A stretch of 64,000 bases of DNA. It comes from Methanohalophilus sp. Lineage in GTDB: Archaea; Halobacteriota; Methanosarcinia; Methanosarcinales; Methanosarcinaceae. Under the pieces are notes generated by a model that worked only from the letters and a program-made list of their open reading frames with translations, searched no databases and was not told where the DNA came from. Location: contig NZ_JASGLW010000006.1 in NCBI RefSeq assembly GCF_030156785.1, positions 51,650-115,649 on the forward strand. Direction: 5' to 3'. Shown piece by piece: positions 1 through 9,457 of this stretch; position 1 is the first letter of the stretch, and every line of letters begins with the position of its first letter. The position numbers and the translations under genes were made by a program.

Positions 1-138
1 ATGTAATTTGTTTTTGTTCTGCTGGTACATAAGTTTAGCAGGATCAGAAGTCGGAAGTATCGTATACAAATCGGCTAATAGGGGGTTGGGGTAATATGAA
101 CTAAAATGTTTCTTAAGGAGATGCCTGTCCAAATCCAA
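1..138 (-). CDS. partial ORF running off the left edge, unidentified
   Basis: The minus strand is open from a stop at 160-162 to the window edge, with a possible TTG start at 136-138. The 46 visible codons have a protein-like composition (a YYPNPLLADLY stretch, then PTSDPAKLMYQQ). I do not recognise the family. It may be the start of a gene outside the window or an internal fragment, because no ribosome binding site is evident. Its divergence from the ManC remnant to the right would put a promoter in the 140-190 interval. Confidence 0.3.
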   Translation of the reverse strand, partial: MDLDRHLLKKHFSSYYPNPLLADLYTILPTSDPAKLMYQQNKNKLH

Positions 139-194
139 ATGTTTAATATTAGTTGTGGTTTATATGAGACAGGTAATCTTTGATAAGGTAATCT

Positions 195-785
195 TTGATA
201 ATATCACAGGGAGTTGAAGGTATAAAATCGATCATACTTGCAGGAGGATCGGGCACAAGATTGTGGCCTTTAAGCAGACAGCAATATCCAAAGCAGTTCC
301 TGAAATTCGGGAATACATCGCTTTTTCAGGATACTTTTTTAAGATGCCTTAAGATTTCAGAAGAATCCGATATTTTTGTGGTTACCAGCAAGTCCCAGAA
401 ATTTCTTGTGAAAGGGCAAATTCAGGAACTTGGATATGATCTTCCTGAATCAAATCTGTTGATTGAACCAGAAGGTAAGAACACGCTTCCTGCAATCTGC
501 TATGGGATGAAGGTCATTGAAAAGATTCATGGCAGGAGCACGGTGGGTATTTTTGCAGCAGATCACATCCTGGATGCCGAAGCAATGAAAACAATCGAAG
601 AATCCGCAAGTCTTGCACAGGATTACTTGATAACATTTGGTATTACTCCGACTTCTCCGAATACTGGCTATGGATATGTACAATCCGGATTCCTGTGGAT
701 CAGTGGGATATTTGTATTTGATACGGATCTGTTTTTTGAAGAATTGAATAAATTTGAGCTTTGTAGAAATCCTCCCTTAAACTAA
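195..785 (+). pseudogene. manC: mannose-1-phosphate guanylyltransferase remnant
   Basis: The first 160 codons closely match the intact ManC at 2729-4096, including the nucleotide-binding GGSGTRLWPLSR motif and the EPEGKNTLPAICYGM region. After GYGY about 40 residues are missing compared with the intact copy, and the frame resumes at a GFLWISGIF segment that corresponds to GCLWNSGMF. The gene then stops inside a small transposon-derived element that begins at 756. The rest of the transferase domain and the whole cupin (isomerase) domain are absent. It is a dead duplicate of the downstream gene; the internal deletion and the insertion are separate events. Confidence 0.85.
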
Positions 786-1059
786 AAACACAATCTTGAC
801 AAATCAGTTAAGGTTGTGCAATATCACTTTTAATTTCACTTCTTTTACCTGATTTCTATACTTCCTTGCTCGCAAATTCTCCTCATATTTTCTTTTTGCC
901 ATTAAATCAGAGATTTAATGGGAGTTCCAGATTTTCAATCTCTGGAACAAGTACAGTTATATTATTGTGGTTTTGTTGGCAAAAAGTCACAGGGTGACGT
1001 CTTCTTATAAAAAATGTAGTGACTCAGTTGGGGTTAGAGAAGAGGATTTCTACAGAGCC
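756..1059 (-). mobile_element. MITE-like deletion derivative of an IS5-type element
   Basis: The 304-bp element has imperfect 18-19 bp terminal inverted repeats (gagctttgtagaaatcctc at 756-774 and its inverse, gaggatttctacagagcc, at 1042-1059). It is flanked by a direct repeat AATTT (751-755 and 1060-1064) that looks like a target-site duplication. On the minus strand, 780-900 still encodes the C-terminal end of a DDE transposase (KRKYEENLRARKYRNQVKEV). The centre (900-950) holds two palindromes, cattaaatc/gatttaatg and gttccaga/tctggaac. A related element lies at 31870-32253. The element interrupts the ManC remnant. Confidence 0.8.
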
Positions 1060-1106
1060 AATTTTCCTATAAGTTTTTAAACAGATATGCTATAGTTCAC
1101 TCGGCC

Positions 1107-2582
1107 ATGTTCCTTGATAAGATATTCTCGCGTATCATGTCAGTAGGGGAGGTGAAGAGGCAGAGCATAGCCACCTTTGTAAGCCAGATCGCATTCACTT
1201 TTATCGGTTTCCTGAGTACCATGTACTTTGCCCATACCGTTGGATCCAGTGTACTTGGTGCCTATTTTCTTTTCATCGCCTATTTCGGGATCATCAACCT
1301 GGTGACAGATGGTGGGTTAGGTGGTGCCGCCATCAAGCGGATCAGTGAGGGAGAGGAGCAGGATGAATATTTCACCGCGTATTTCCTTCTCAGGTTCGCA
1401 CTCACCGTCCTGATCATACTGGGAATGATAGTCATGCGCCCCGATTTTGTGGATTTTGACCGTTCAGGAGTGTTTGAATGGCTCCTGCTGGCCCTGGTGA
1501 TCTCCTTTCTGAATGGGTCCATTTCCAGCGGGATTGCCGGCCGGGGAAAGATGGGTATACAGGCTGCCGGAAATTTCATCACCAATGTGTCCAGAATAAT
1601 TATCCAGGTACTGGCAATTTTTCTGGGATTCGGTGTGGCGGGGCTGGTCGGTGGATTTATTGCCGGACTGCTGATAGGTGCACTGCTAAAACTTCGGTTC
1701 TTCGACTTAAAATTGGTCGATTTTGAATGGAGACACATCAAAAGTCTTTCATCCTTTTCCTTCTGGCTGTTCCTGACCTCTGCTGGAGTGGTGCTCTATT
1801 CCCATGCGGACAGTATAATGATCGGATATTTCCTGAGTAACTCGGAGGTGGGCATCTACCAGGTGGTTTTCCAGTTCACCTCTCTGGCAACCATTGCCAC
1901 GGTTGCCATACGCACCACCCTATGGCCAAAGGTCAGCAGGTGGGGCAAGAGTGGAGATATGAGATCGGTTGAAACGTCACTTTCCAAAGCCTTCACCTTC
2001 TCTCTGGTCCTTGCTGTGCCCCTGTTTGCAGGTGGAGCTGTGATTGGGGACAGGTTGCTGTATTTCTTCTATGGTGCAGGTTTTGCCACTGGATACTATG
2101 TCCTGATAATACTCTTCTTCACCCAGATAATCAATGTGTTCCAGTATTTCCTGACCATGTACCTAGGTGCACTGGACAGGCAAAAGGAATCTTTCCAGGC
2201 TACCGGGTCTGCAACCGTTGCCAATCTGATCCTGAACTTTATTCTGATTCCCCTGATGGGAATCGAAGGTGCAGCAATTGCCACCCTCATTACCATGGGA
2301 ATGAATGCATTCCTGGCCTGGAGATTTTTATCACGCAGAATTCGGGTCAGATTGGAGAGGAATAGCCTGATCAGCATCTCCAAGGCAACCATATTGATGC
2401 TGGTATTTGTTGGAGTCTATCGCTTTCTGGTACCGTTGTCCAGTATATGGCTGACCCTGATCCCTGTTGCCATTGGTGCCATGATCTACATAATCGTGAT
2501 CCTCAGGACCGACCGGACCATCTATGATGAGTTCAGGGATGTGGCTTTGAAGATGGGGATTACATGGCCGCCTTTGTTGTGA
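1107..2582 (+). CDS. Wzx/MATE-type polysaccharide flippase
   Basis: This 491-residue integral membrane protein has about 12-14 hydrophobic segments spread over its whole length and the N-terminal signature of oligosaccharide flippases (IATFVSQIAFTFIGF, then MYFAHTVGSSVLGAYFLF). Its likely role is to move a lipid-linked glycan across the cytoplasmic membrane for S-layer or N-glycan assembly, in keeping with the ManC, Gmd and AglB genes nearby. Length is normal for the family and the frame is intact. ATG at 1107 or at 1137 (MSVGEVKRQ) could be the start; neither has a clear ribosome binding site. It is more GC-rich than the glycosyltransferase block at 7-16 kb, so it may have a different history. 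Confidence 0.88.
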   Translation: MFLDKIFSRIMSVGEVKRQSIATFVSQIAFTFIGFLSTMYFAHTVGSSVLGAYFLFIAYFGIINLVTDGGLGGAAIKRISEGEEQDEYFTAYFLLRFALTVLIILGMIVMRPDFVDFDRSGVFEWLLLALVISFLNGSISSGIAGRGKMGIQAAGNFITNVSRIIIQVLAIFLGFGVAGLVGGFIAGLLIGALLKLRFFDLKLVDFEWRHIKSLSSFSFWLFLTSAGVVLYSHADSIMIGYFLSNSEVGIYQVVFQFTSLATIATVAIRTTLWPKVSRWGKSGDMRSVETSLSKAFTFSLVLAVPLFAGGAVIGDRLLYFFYGAGFATGYYVLIILFFTQIINVFQYFLTMYLGALDRQKESFQATGSATVANLILNFILIPLMGIEGAAIATLITMGMNAFLAWRFLSRRIRVRLERNSLISISKATILMLVFVGVYRFLVPLSSIWLTLIPVAIGAMIYIIVILRTDRTIYDEFRDVALKMGITWPPLL

Positions 2583-2654
2583 TCTTAAATTTCACAAAAT
2601 TAAGGAAATTTTATGCAAATTTATAAAAAGAATTAAAATGGCTTTCCAAGCGAT

Positions 2655-2668
2655 TCATATATAATAAT
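2655..2668 (+). promoter_or_regulatory. candidate TATA-box promoter for manC
   Basis: An A/T stretch (catatataataatt) lies about 65 bp before the manC ATG in the 146-bp gap after the flippase gene. It fits an archaeal TATA element. The assignment rests on sequence resemblance and position only. Confidence 0.4.
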
Positions 2669-2728
2669 TTAAACAATATACCATCCGTACTCAATTGATA
2701 AAAGACTTAGATTAAGGAAACCAAAAAA

Positions 2729-4096
2729 ATGAAGTCCATTATCCTTGCCGGTGGTTCTGGTACACGTCTATGGCCATTGAGCCGAGAAAAATATCCCAAG
2801 CAGTTTTTGAAATTGAAAGAAACTTCCCTGTTTCAGGATACAGTATCAAGGTGTCTGGAAGTATCCGATATCACAGAGATCTTTGTGGTGACCAATGAAG
2901 CCCAGAAATTCTTTGTTCTGGGTCAGATTGAGGAACTGGGATATGACTTCCCTGCTGAAAATTTGCTACTTGAACCAGAAGGAAAGAATACCTTACCTGC
3001 AATATGTTTTGGAATGCGTGAGATCGAAAAGAAATTTGGGAGATCAAATGTTGGCGTATTTTCCTCGGACCATGTACTTGATGGAAAGGCCATGGCAACC
3101 ATTGCAAAAGCAGGGGAACTGGCATCCGATCATCTGGTCACATTTGGAATTGTACCGGTGTCTCCACAGACGGGATACGGATACATTAAACCGGCAGAAT
3201 CACTTGGGATGGGACATAGAGTTTCTGAGTTCAGGGAAAAACCCGATCTTGAAAAGGCTCAACAATATATCAAGGAGGGTTGTCTCTGGAATAGTGGAAT
3301 GTTTTTGATGAATAGTGAACTGTTCTTCGAAGAACTTAGGCGTCATTCACCAGAGGTATTTGAAGCCTTTGAGTCTTCAGATGATATAAATGAAATTTAC
3401 TCTAAAACTCCAGATATTTCCATTGATTATGGTATTATGGAAAAATCTGATCGAGTAGCGGTTGTGCGGCTGGATCATAAGTGGAATGATCTCGGCAACT
3501 TTGATGCACTTTACGAGGAATTTGTCAAGGATGCAAATGCAAACGTTGTGGATGAGACTGAAGGGATACTAATAAATTCTTCAGGTAACCTCGTTCACTC
3601 CAGACCTGACAAGCTTGTTTGTCTGGTAGATATTGAAGACACTGTGGTGGTGGACACGCCTGATGCCCTGCTTGTTTGTCCCAGGAAAAGCAGCGGCAAG
3701 ATTCGGGAAGTTGTGCAGCGACTCAAAGAACAAAAAGATGAGCGTGCAGTTCTTCATCAGACCGTTTATCGTCCATGGGGAACATATACTGTGATGGAAA
3801 GTTCCCCGACCCATAAGATCAAAAATATCATAGTCCTTCCTGGAAAGAGCCTGAGTTTACAATTGCATCACCACAGGAGTGAGCACTGGGTGGTGGTGAC
3901 CGGAATGGCTTGTGTGCAGGTGGAGAAGGAGCGTTTTTTCCTGCGACAGGGTGAAAGCACTTTCATAAAAGCAGGTATGAAGCACCGTCTTTCAAATCCG
4001 GGAAAAATTCCTCTGGAGATAATTGAGGTCCAGCTCGGGGAACGTGTGGATGAAGATGATATTGTTCGCTTTGATGATGAATATGGGAGAGAATAA
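2729..4096 (+). CDS. manC: mannose-1-phosphate guanylyltransferase / mannose-6-phosphate isomerase
   Basis: A 455-residue bifunctional ManC-type enzyme that makes GDP-mannose from mannose-1-phosphate and GTP, and possibly interconverts fructose-6-P and mannose-6-P. The N-terminal nucleotidyltransferase domain (about 1-280) carries GGSGTRLWPLSR and the sugar-phosphate loop FREKPD. The C-terminal cupin domain (about 345-450) has YRPWG, the metal-ligand pattern LQLHHHRSEHWVVV and the GESTFI segment of type II isomerases. Length is normal. It lies upstream of the epimerase and gmd genes, so GDP-mannose feeds both mannosylation and GDP-4-keto-6-deoxymannose formation. A decayed copy sits at 195-785. 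Confidence 0.95.
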   Translation: MKSIILAGGSGTRLWPLSREKYPKQFLKLKETSLFQDTVSRCLEVSDITEIFVVTNEAQKFFVLGQIEELGYDFPAENLLLEPEGKNTLPAICFGMREIEKKFGRSNVGVFSSDHVLDGKAMATIAKAGELASDHLVTFGIVPVSPQTGYGYIKPAESLGMGHRVSEFREKPDLEKAQQYIKEGCLWNSGMFLMNSELFFEELRRHSPEVFEAFESSDDINEIYSKTPDISIDYGIMEKSDRVAVVRLDHKWNDLGNFDALYEEFVKDANANVVDETEGILINSSGNLVHSRPDKLVCLVDIEDTVVVDTPDALLVCPRKSSGKIREVVQRLKEQKDERAVLHQTVYRPWGTYTVMESSPTHKIKNIIVLPGKSLSLQLHHHRSEHWVVVTGMACVQVEKERFFLRQGESTFIKAGMKHRLSNPGKIPLEIIEVQLGERVDEDDIVRFDDEYGRE

Positions 4097-4121
4097 TAGT
4101 GAAAAGCCCCTTTCTGGGTAA

Positions 4122-5117
4122 TTGAAAATTACACATATTTCAATGATTGTCATGAACGCAAAAACTGAAAATAGGGTGAAAAAGATACTTGTCACAGGCG
4201 GTGCAGGTTTTATTGGAAGCCATATTGTAGACAGGTTGATGGAAACAGTAAATGAGGTGATTGTGTTCGATAACTTCAGTTCAGGGAACATGGAATTTAT
4301 AGAACACCATGTGGGTAAATCCAAATTTAAACTCATAAAAGGGGACCTGCTTAACACTGAAGATATCAATAAGGCATGCGAAAGTGTTGATCTTGTATAC
4401 CATGTAGCTGCAAATCCCGATGTAAAACTTGGTGCTGTGGATACAAGAGTACATTTTGACCAGAACATCACAGCAACCTACAATCTGCTTGAAGCAATGC
4501 GAAAGAACAATGTTTCAAATATTGCATTCACTTCCACATCCACTGTTTATGGAGAAGCTGAAATTATCCCTACTCCTGAAGATTATGGTCCGCTTGTACC
4601 GATCTCATTGTATGGGGCATCCAAACTTGCATGTGAAGCTCTTATTATGTCCTATTCACATACATTTGACATGAAGTCCTGGATATTCAGGTTTGCAAAC
4701 ATCGTAGGTGATCGAAGTACACATGGAATAATTGTTGATTTCATCAAGAAGCTCAGAGATGATCCAGAGCAACTTGAGATCCTTGGTGACGGAAAGCAAT
4801 CAAAATCATATCTTCATGTCGAAGAATGTGTTAAAGCGATAATGTTTGCTGTAGATAAAAGCAACGAAGCTGTTAATATCTTTAATGTCGGTTCTGAAGA
4901 TATAATCAATGCAACCGAAATAGGTAAGGTTGTGGTTGAAGAAATGGGACTTAAGAACGTTCAGTTTACATACACTGGTGGCAATCGTGGTTGGAAAGGC
5001 GATGTTCCACGAATGCTGCTTGGGATTGATAAGTTGAAAAAGCTTGGATGGAATCCTGTTTACTCGTCTAAGAGAAGTGTTAGAGAAACAGCACATTGTT
5101 TGATAAATCAAATATAA
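4122..5117 (+). CDS. NAD-dependent sugar-nucleotide epimerase/dehydratase
   Basis: An extended short-chain dehydrogenase of the UDP-glucose 4-epimerase type. It shows the Rossmann motif [11 protein letters not shown], the STSTVYGE segment and the catalytic tyrosine/lysine pair in LYGASK. It probably epimerises or dehydrates a UDP- or GDP-sugar for the surface glycan; the substrate cannot be read from sequence. The open frame begins at TTG 4122, but ATG 4143, ATG 4152 and GTG 4176 are all possible. GTG 4176 would start the protein directly at the Rossmann strand (VKKILVTGG), giving 313 residues, and I prefer it on family length. It lies between manC and gmd on the same strand. Confidence 0.85.
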   Translation: MKITHISMIVMNAKTENRVKKILVTGGAGFIGSHIVDRLMETVNEVIVFDNFSSGNMEFIEHHVGKSKFKLIKGDLLNTEDINKACESVDLVYHVAANPDVKLGAVDTRVHFDQNITATYNLLEAMRKNNVSNIAFTSTSTVYGEAEIIPTPEDYGPLVPISLYGASKLACEALIMSYSHTFDMKSWIFRFANIVGDRSTHGIIVDFIKKLRDDPEQLEILGDGKQSKSYLHVEECVKAIMFAVDKSNEAVNIFNVGSEDIINATEIGKVVVEEMGLKNVQFTYTGGNRGWKGDVPRMLLGIDKLKKLGWNPVYSSKRSVRETAHCLINQI

Positions 5118-5190
5118 CCTTTCTTCAAGAAATTGTCAAGCTACTACCAATTTGAAATATTTGAAATTACAGTATTGTAGGTGTAATAAA

Positions 5191-6237
5191 ATGACAAAAA
5201 CAGCGTTGATCACCGGTGTTACAGGTCAGGATGGTGCATATCTTGCTGAGTTTCTATTAAACAAGGGATATATTGTACACGGAATAAAAAGAAGGTCTTC
5301 TTCCTTTAATACCGCACGTATCGATCACCTCTATAAAGATCCACATGAGAGAAATGTGAATTTCTTCATGCATTATGGTGATCTGACTGATTCTACAAAC
5401 CTTATCAGGATAATACAGGAAACACAACCTGATGAGATTTACAACCTCGCTGCCCAGAGCCATGTGCAGGTTTCGTTCGAAACTCCGGAATATACTGCAA
5501 ACTCAGATGCACTTGGAACTCTTCGTTTGCTGGAAGCTATACGGATACTAGGTCTGGAAAAGAAAACAAAGTTCTATCAGGCCTCAACAAGTGAACTTTA
5601 TGGGTTGGTTCAGGAGATACCTCAGAAGGAAACAACCCCGTTTTACCCAAGGAGCCCTTACGCAGCAGCGAAGCTATATGCATACTGGATAACTGTGAAT
5701 TACCGCGAAGCCTATGATATGTTCGCATGTAATGGTATTCTCTTCAACCATGAATCACCGATCCGCGGTGAGACATTTGTCACACGAAAGATCACAATGG
5801 CAGTTGCAAGTATTAAAAAAGGTCTTCAGGACAAACTTTACCTTGGAAATCTTGATGCAAAGAGAGACTGGGGATTTGCAGGGGATTATGTAGAAGCCAT
5901 GTGGTTAATGCTTCAGCAGGATGAGCCGGATGATTATGTAATTGCCACAGGAGAGACTCATTCTGTCAGGGAATTTGTGGAACTTGCATTCAGGGAAGTT
6001 GGTATTGAGATTGAGTGGAAAGGTGAAGGTGTGGATGAGGTTGGTGTGAATAGTGAGACTGGAAAAGTTCTGATTGAAATCGATCCAAGATATTACAGGC
6101 CAACTGAGGTGGATATATTGATTGGGGATCCTACGAAAGCCAAGGAGAAGCTGGGATGGGAGGCTAATGTTGGGCTGCAAGAATTAGTTCGGATAATGGT
6201 TGAAGGGGATATGAAGAAAACCATACTACATGAATAA
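5191..6237 (+). CDS. gmd: GDP-mannose 4,6-dehydratase
   Basis: Converts GDP-D-mannose to GDP-4-keto-6-deoxy-D-mannose, the first step toward GDP-L-fucose, GDP-rhamnose or GDP-perosamine. The N-terminus has the Gmd Rossmann signature [16 protein letters not shown], then the KRRSSSFNT and HYGDLTDS segments, the STSELYG catalytic region and [11 protein letters not shown] start it at ATG 5191, preceded by a GTAGGTG-like site, giving 348 residues; an upstream in-frame start at 5152 adds an unlikely tail. It works downstream of ManC. The expected next enzyme, Fcl at 18194, is truncated, so the pathway may end in another deoxyhexose here. Confidence 0.95.
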   Translation: MTKTALITGVTGQDGAYLAEFLLNKGYIVHGIKRRSSSFNTARIDHLYKDPHERNVNFFMHYGDLTDSTNLIRIIQETQPDEIYNLAAQSHVQVSFETPEYTANSDALGTLRLLEAIRILGLEKKTKFYQASTSELYGLVQEIPQKETTPFYPRSPYAAAKLYAYWITVNYREAYDMFACNGILFNHESPIRGETFVTRKITMAVASIKKGLQDKLYLGNLDAKRDWGFAGDYVEAMWLMLQQDEPDDYVIATGETHSVREFVELAFREVGIEIEWKGEGVDEVGVNSETGKVLIEIDPRYYRPTEVDILIGDPTKAKEKLGWEANVGLQELVRIMVEGDMKKTILHE

Positions 6238-6314
6238 TTACTTACTTGGAACAAATCCCAAACGCATCATATTAATGCATTTTATTTTTGTATAAATATC
6301 TTTGAAAAGGGAGC

Positions 6315-7636
6315 ATGATGTTTCATTCTGAAGTCTTCAAAAAGTATTTTTTCAATACTTCTTGGCTTTTTTTTGAACATATTGTGAGGCTTGTAGTTGC
6401 ACTTTTTGTCGGTGTTTATGTTGCACGTTATCTGGGTCCTGATCAATATGGTTTGCTTAGATATTCAATTAGTTTTGTAGCTCTTTTTTCAGCTCTTGCG
6501 ACCCTTGGCCTTGATCAGATTGTGATCAGAGAATTGGTCAAAGATAAAACTAAAAGAGATTTGCTCCTCGGAACTGCTTTTTATCTCAAGATTTTAGGTG
6601 CATTGCTAGTTTTGGTAATACTGGCAATAGGTGTCCAATTTACTTCAAATGATTCTTTTACAAATCTTCTCATATTTATCATTGCTGCCGGAACTTTATT
6701 TCAATCTATGAATGTAGTGGATTTTTATTTTCAGGCAAGAGTGCAATCAAAATTTTCAGTACAGGTAAAGTTCTGGTCAATTATGGGTATATCAATATTA
6801 AAACTGTATTTTATTAATATTGGAGCTCCCCTGCTATGGTTTGCCTTCCTTGTTTTATTGGAAAGTATTGTTTTAGCTTCTGGTTTTTCTTGATTTATAA
6901 CTTAAAAGATCTATCCGTTTTTTCTTGGAAATTTGATTTTGGCTTGGCAAAATTATTGCTCAAAAATTCATGGCCACTGATCTTTTCAGGTATTGTTGTT
7001 AGTTTATATATGAAAATTGACCAAGTCATGATCAAAGAAATGCTAGACAGCCAGGCTGTTGGTATATATGCTTCTGCTGTGAACTTGAGTGAAGCATGGT
7101 ATTTTGTTCCAGTAATGATAAGCAGTTCGTTATTCCCTGCAATAATCGAATCCAAAAAAATATCAGAAGAATTATATTATGAAAGGTTGCAAAAATTGTA
7201 CGACTTTTTGTATATAATTGCTCTCGCTATTATTTTTCCAACTACATTTTTATCTGATTTTGTTATAGATCTCCTTTATGGCCAAGATTATTTTGGTGCA
7301 GGAACAGTTCTTTCAATTCATATTTGGGCGGGATTGTTTGTATTTTTAGGAGTAGCTAGAGGAAAATGGATCTTAACAGAAAATTTACAAAAATATACTC
7401 TGATATATACTTCTGCGGGTAGCATTTGCAACATTGTCTTAAATTTATATCTTATTCCGTTATATGGAATTAATGGTGCAGCTTTTGCAACTTTAATCTC
7501 ACAATTTACTTCTGTTATATTGGCACCATTATGCATTAAAGAAACAAGAATTTCTGTTATCATGCTCCTGAAATCAATCTTTTTCATTACTATATTAAAA
7601 GATATGTTGAAATTTCTGAGATTGCGTATGCATTGA
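6315..7636 (+). pseudogene. Wzx-type polysaccharide flippase with a frameshift
   Basis: Two overlapping frames, 6315-6893 and the frame ending at 7636, together make one flippase of about 440 residues. The N-terminal half (SWLFFEHIVRLVVALFVGVY, VARYLGPDQYGLLRYS) has the family's first helices. The second half continues with NSWPLIFSGIVVSLYMKIDQVMI and the usual AVGIYASAVNLSE. The shift falls near 6885-6892 in a ggtttttcttg run (five T), after VLASGF. Nothing else is missing, so this is a recent single-base lesion, a sequencing error or a switchable tract. A good ribosome binding site (AAAGGGAG) precedes ATG 6315. Confidence 0.82.
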
Positions 7637-7684
7637 TTTTAGTATGTTAAACTTACAGAAGCAATTTTAAGAGTATATTGGAGT

Positions 7685-8095
7685 TCTTTCACTTTCTTTC
7701 TTTAGCCCTCTCGGTTTTGCAATCAAGTCTAAATGATAAATGCCTTTAAAGTTTTGTTTATCAAATATAGTGCCATCTGTGTAAAAATATTGTAATTTAC
7801 ACGATTAAAGAAATCATATAGTTCTCCCCCATCTCTACCTATGCTTTTCAATGGTACTTCAGATATTTCAAAAGCTACAATCCGATTTTACGATTTCGAA
7901 ATAAATTATTTGGCCCAACGTCAAACACAGGATTTGAATTTTTTATTTGATTATCTAATTCCAACATCCTCGGAATCGCATCGCATGAGTTTTGCGTATT
8001 AAATATGTATTCAAAGTTATCGTTATGATTTCTTATTGTTAATATTCCTATATCTTTATAATAAAAATCAACATTGTTTTTTAGATATGAGAGAA
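7685..8095 (-). pseudogene. decayed FkbM-type SAM methyltransferase
   Basis: The 780-bp gap between 7637 and 8416 has no intact frame, but the minus strand shows FkbM-like protein pieces in shifting frames. In order they are YYKDIGILTIRNHNDN, then DNQIKNSNPVFDVG (SAM-binding motif I), then AFEISEVPLKSIGRDGG, GELYDFFNRVNYNIF, and DGTIFDKQNFKGIYHLDLIAK near 7700. At least two frameshifts separate them. The gene would have methylated a glycan. It lies just downstream of the minus-strand glycosyltransferase at 8417. The assignment rests on my reading of the pieces. I see nothing in the flanking 8100-8416 stretch. Confidence 0.5.
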
Positions 8096-8416
8096 TGTCT
8101 TATATTGTATTTTAGTGTCCATCAATTTAAAAAGGATCTTAAATTTATATCATCAATTATTTTTACCATCGCCTTTATTATTTATGTAAAGAATTAAAAA
8201 GTTACTTAATTTTAAATTCTAATGAAAATCATTTTGTATTTCTCTTGGTTATTGAATCTAGATAGGAAGTTTTTGAGTGTTGTAGATGAACAAATAGAGA
8301 ATTAATATCAACTGAACTAAACCGTAACTGGTAGAGCCAAATAGAATTTGAATATTATGCTTGTTAATAAAGAATATGATGTTATTTTTGAAGTGCAGAA
8401 CTCCGTGCATAATAAT

Positions 8417-9328
8417 TTAATGTACTAAATCCCAAATTTTCTTTTTTATCAATCCTCGAATACTTCTTTTGTATATATTTCTGAAATTTTCAATAATCAT
8501 TTTATCAATTTCGATATTATTTTGGAATTTAATATTTTCAGGTGCTTTTGAGAGATCATTTTCATAGCGTTTTGTATTGCCACAATGTTGTCCCGAACCA
8601 TCGTGGCCAATATTATTCACATAGGAGTATACAGGGCATACTGAAAGGGCATCATATTTAAAGTGAGCATATGAAAAACGTATAGCCCACGAATCGATTT
8701 TTCCTTCCATTTGTGCAATAAGCATATTACTTAGGTCATCTCCACCACGATTGAATCTTTTTTGGAGGAGCTTACTATTTTTGAACTCGTCAAAATCTTG
8801 AACTTTCCAATCAACCAGCTCCCATCTATCTTTCCATGTACCCCACCCCCAAGAAGAGTTTCTGTAATTGAAATATACTTGTTCATTGTAATCAGCAGGA
8901 AATTTCATTATGGAAGGGGGGCGATTGTAGCCACTAATTGACATGATTTTTTTTTGATCTCTATAATAATCTAGTGCTTTGTTCATATACTTTAAAAAAT
9001 AAGGTGAAGTAACAAGATCATCTTCCATTACTATAATTTTCTCATGGGAAGATAGAATCTCGGTTACACCATGAATTATATTTTGTGAAAGGCCCGTGTT
9101 TTGTTCCCTTTCCACAATTGTTATTTTTTTAAATCCACTTATGGTTCTGATATATTCTCTAATTCCTTGGACTAAAATAACATCTTTATTTGATTTAGGC
9201 CCATCGGAATAAATAAATAATTCAGTATCTTTGGCCAACAAATTCTTTTGTAGGGCTTTTATTGTCTTACTAGTATGTAATGGACGATTATAGACAAATA
9301 AAACTATTGGGGCAAGGTTAGATGTCAT
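8417..9328 (-). CDS. sugar transferase of the GT2-like fold, paralogue of 15038-15949
   Basis: A 303-residue cytoplasmic glycosyltransferase with the opening LAPIVLFVYNRPLHTSKTIKAL and the acidic motif IIVMEDDLVTSPYFLKYM (DxD-like metal and nucleotide-sugar site). Its middle segment is RNSSWGWGTWKDRWE, and near the end is NIGHDGSGQHCG. The same signatures occur in the plus-strand gene at 15038. The donor and acceptor are not predictable. It sits divergently from the GT4 gene at 9458, with about 130 bp of shared promoter region. The frame is intact and the start at 9328 gives the same N-terminus as the paralogue. Confidence 0.85.
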   Translation of the reverse strand: MTSNLAPIVLFVYNRPLHTSKTIKALQKNLLAKDTELFIYSDGPKSNKDVILVQGIREYIRTISGFKKITIVEREQNTGLSQNIIHGVTEILSSHEKIIVMEDDLVTSPYFLKYMNKALDYYRDQKKIMSISGYNRPPSIMKFPADYNEQVYFNYRNSSWGWGTWKDRWELVDWKVQDFDEFKNSKLLQKRFNRGGDDLSNMLIAQMEGKIDSWAIRFSYAHFKYDALSVCPVYSYVNNIGHDGSGQHCGNTKRYENDLSKAPENIKFQNNIEIDKMIIENFRNIYKRSIRGLIKKKIWDLVH

Positions 9329-9457
9329 TAACCATGTATCAAAAGGTACTACATTATATGTTTTTCTTACTAAATGGCCTTAGGTAACCAAGGAATATAT
9401 ATCATTTAAATGATTCATGTGCTAATAATCAAAAATTAATCATTTAATGGGGCACTT

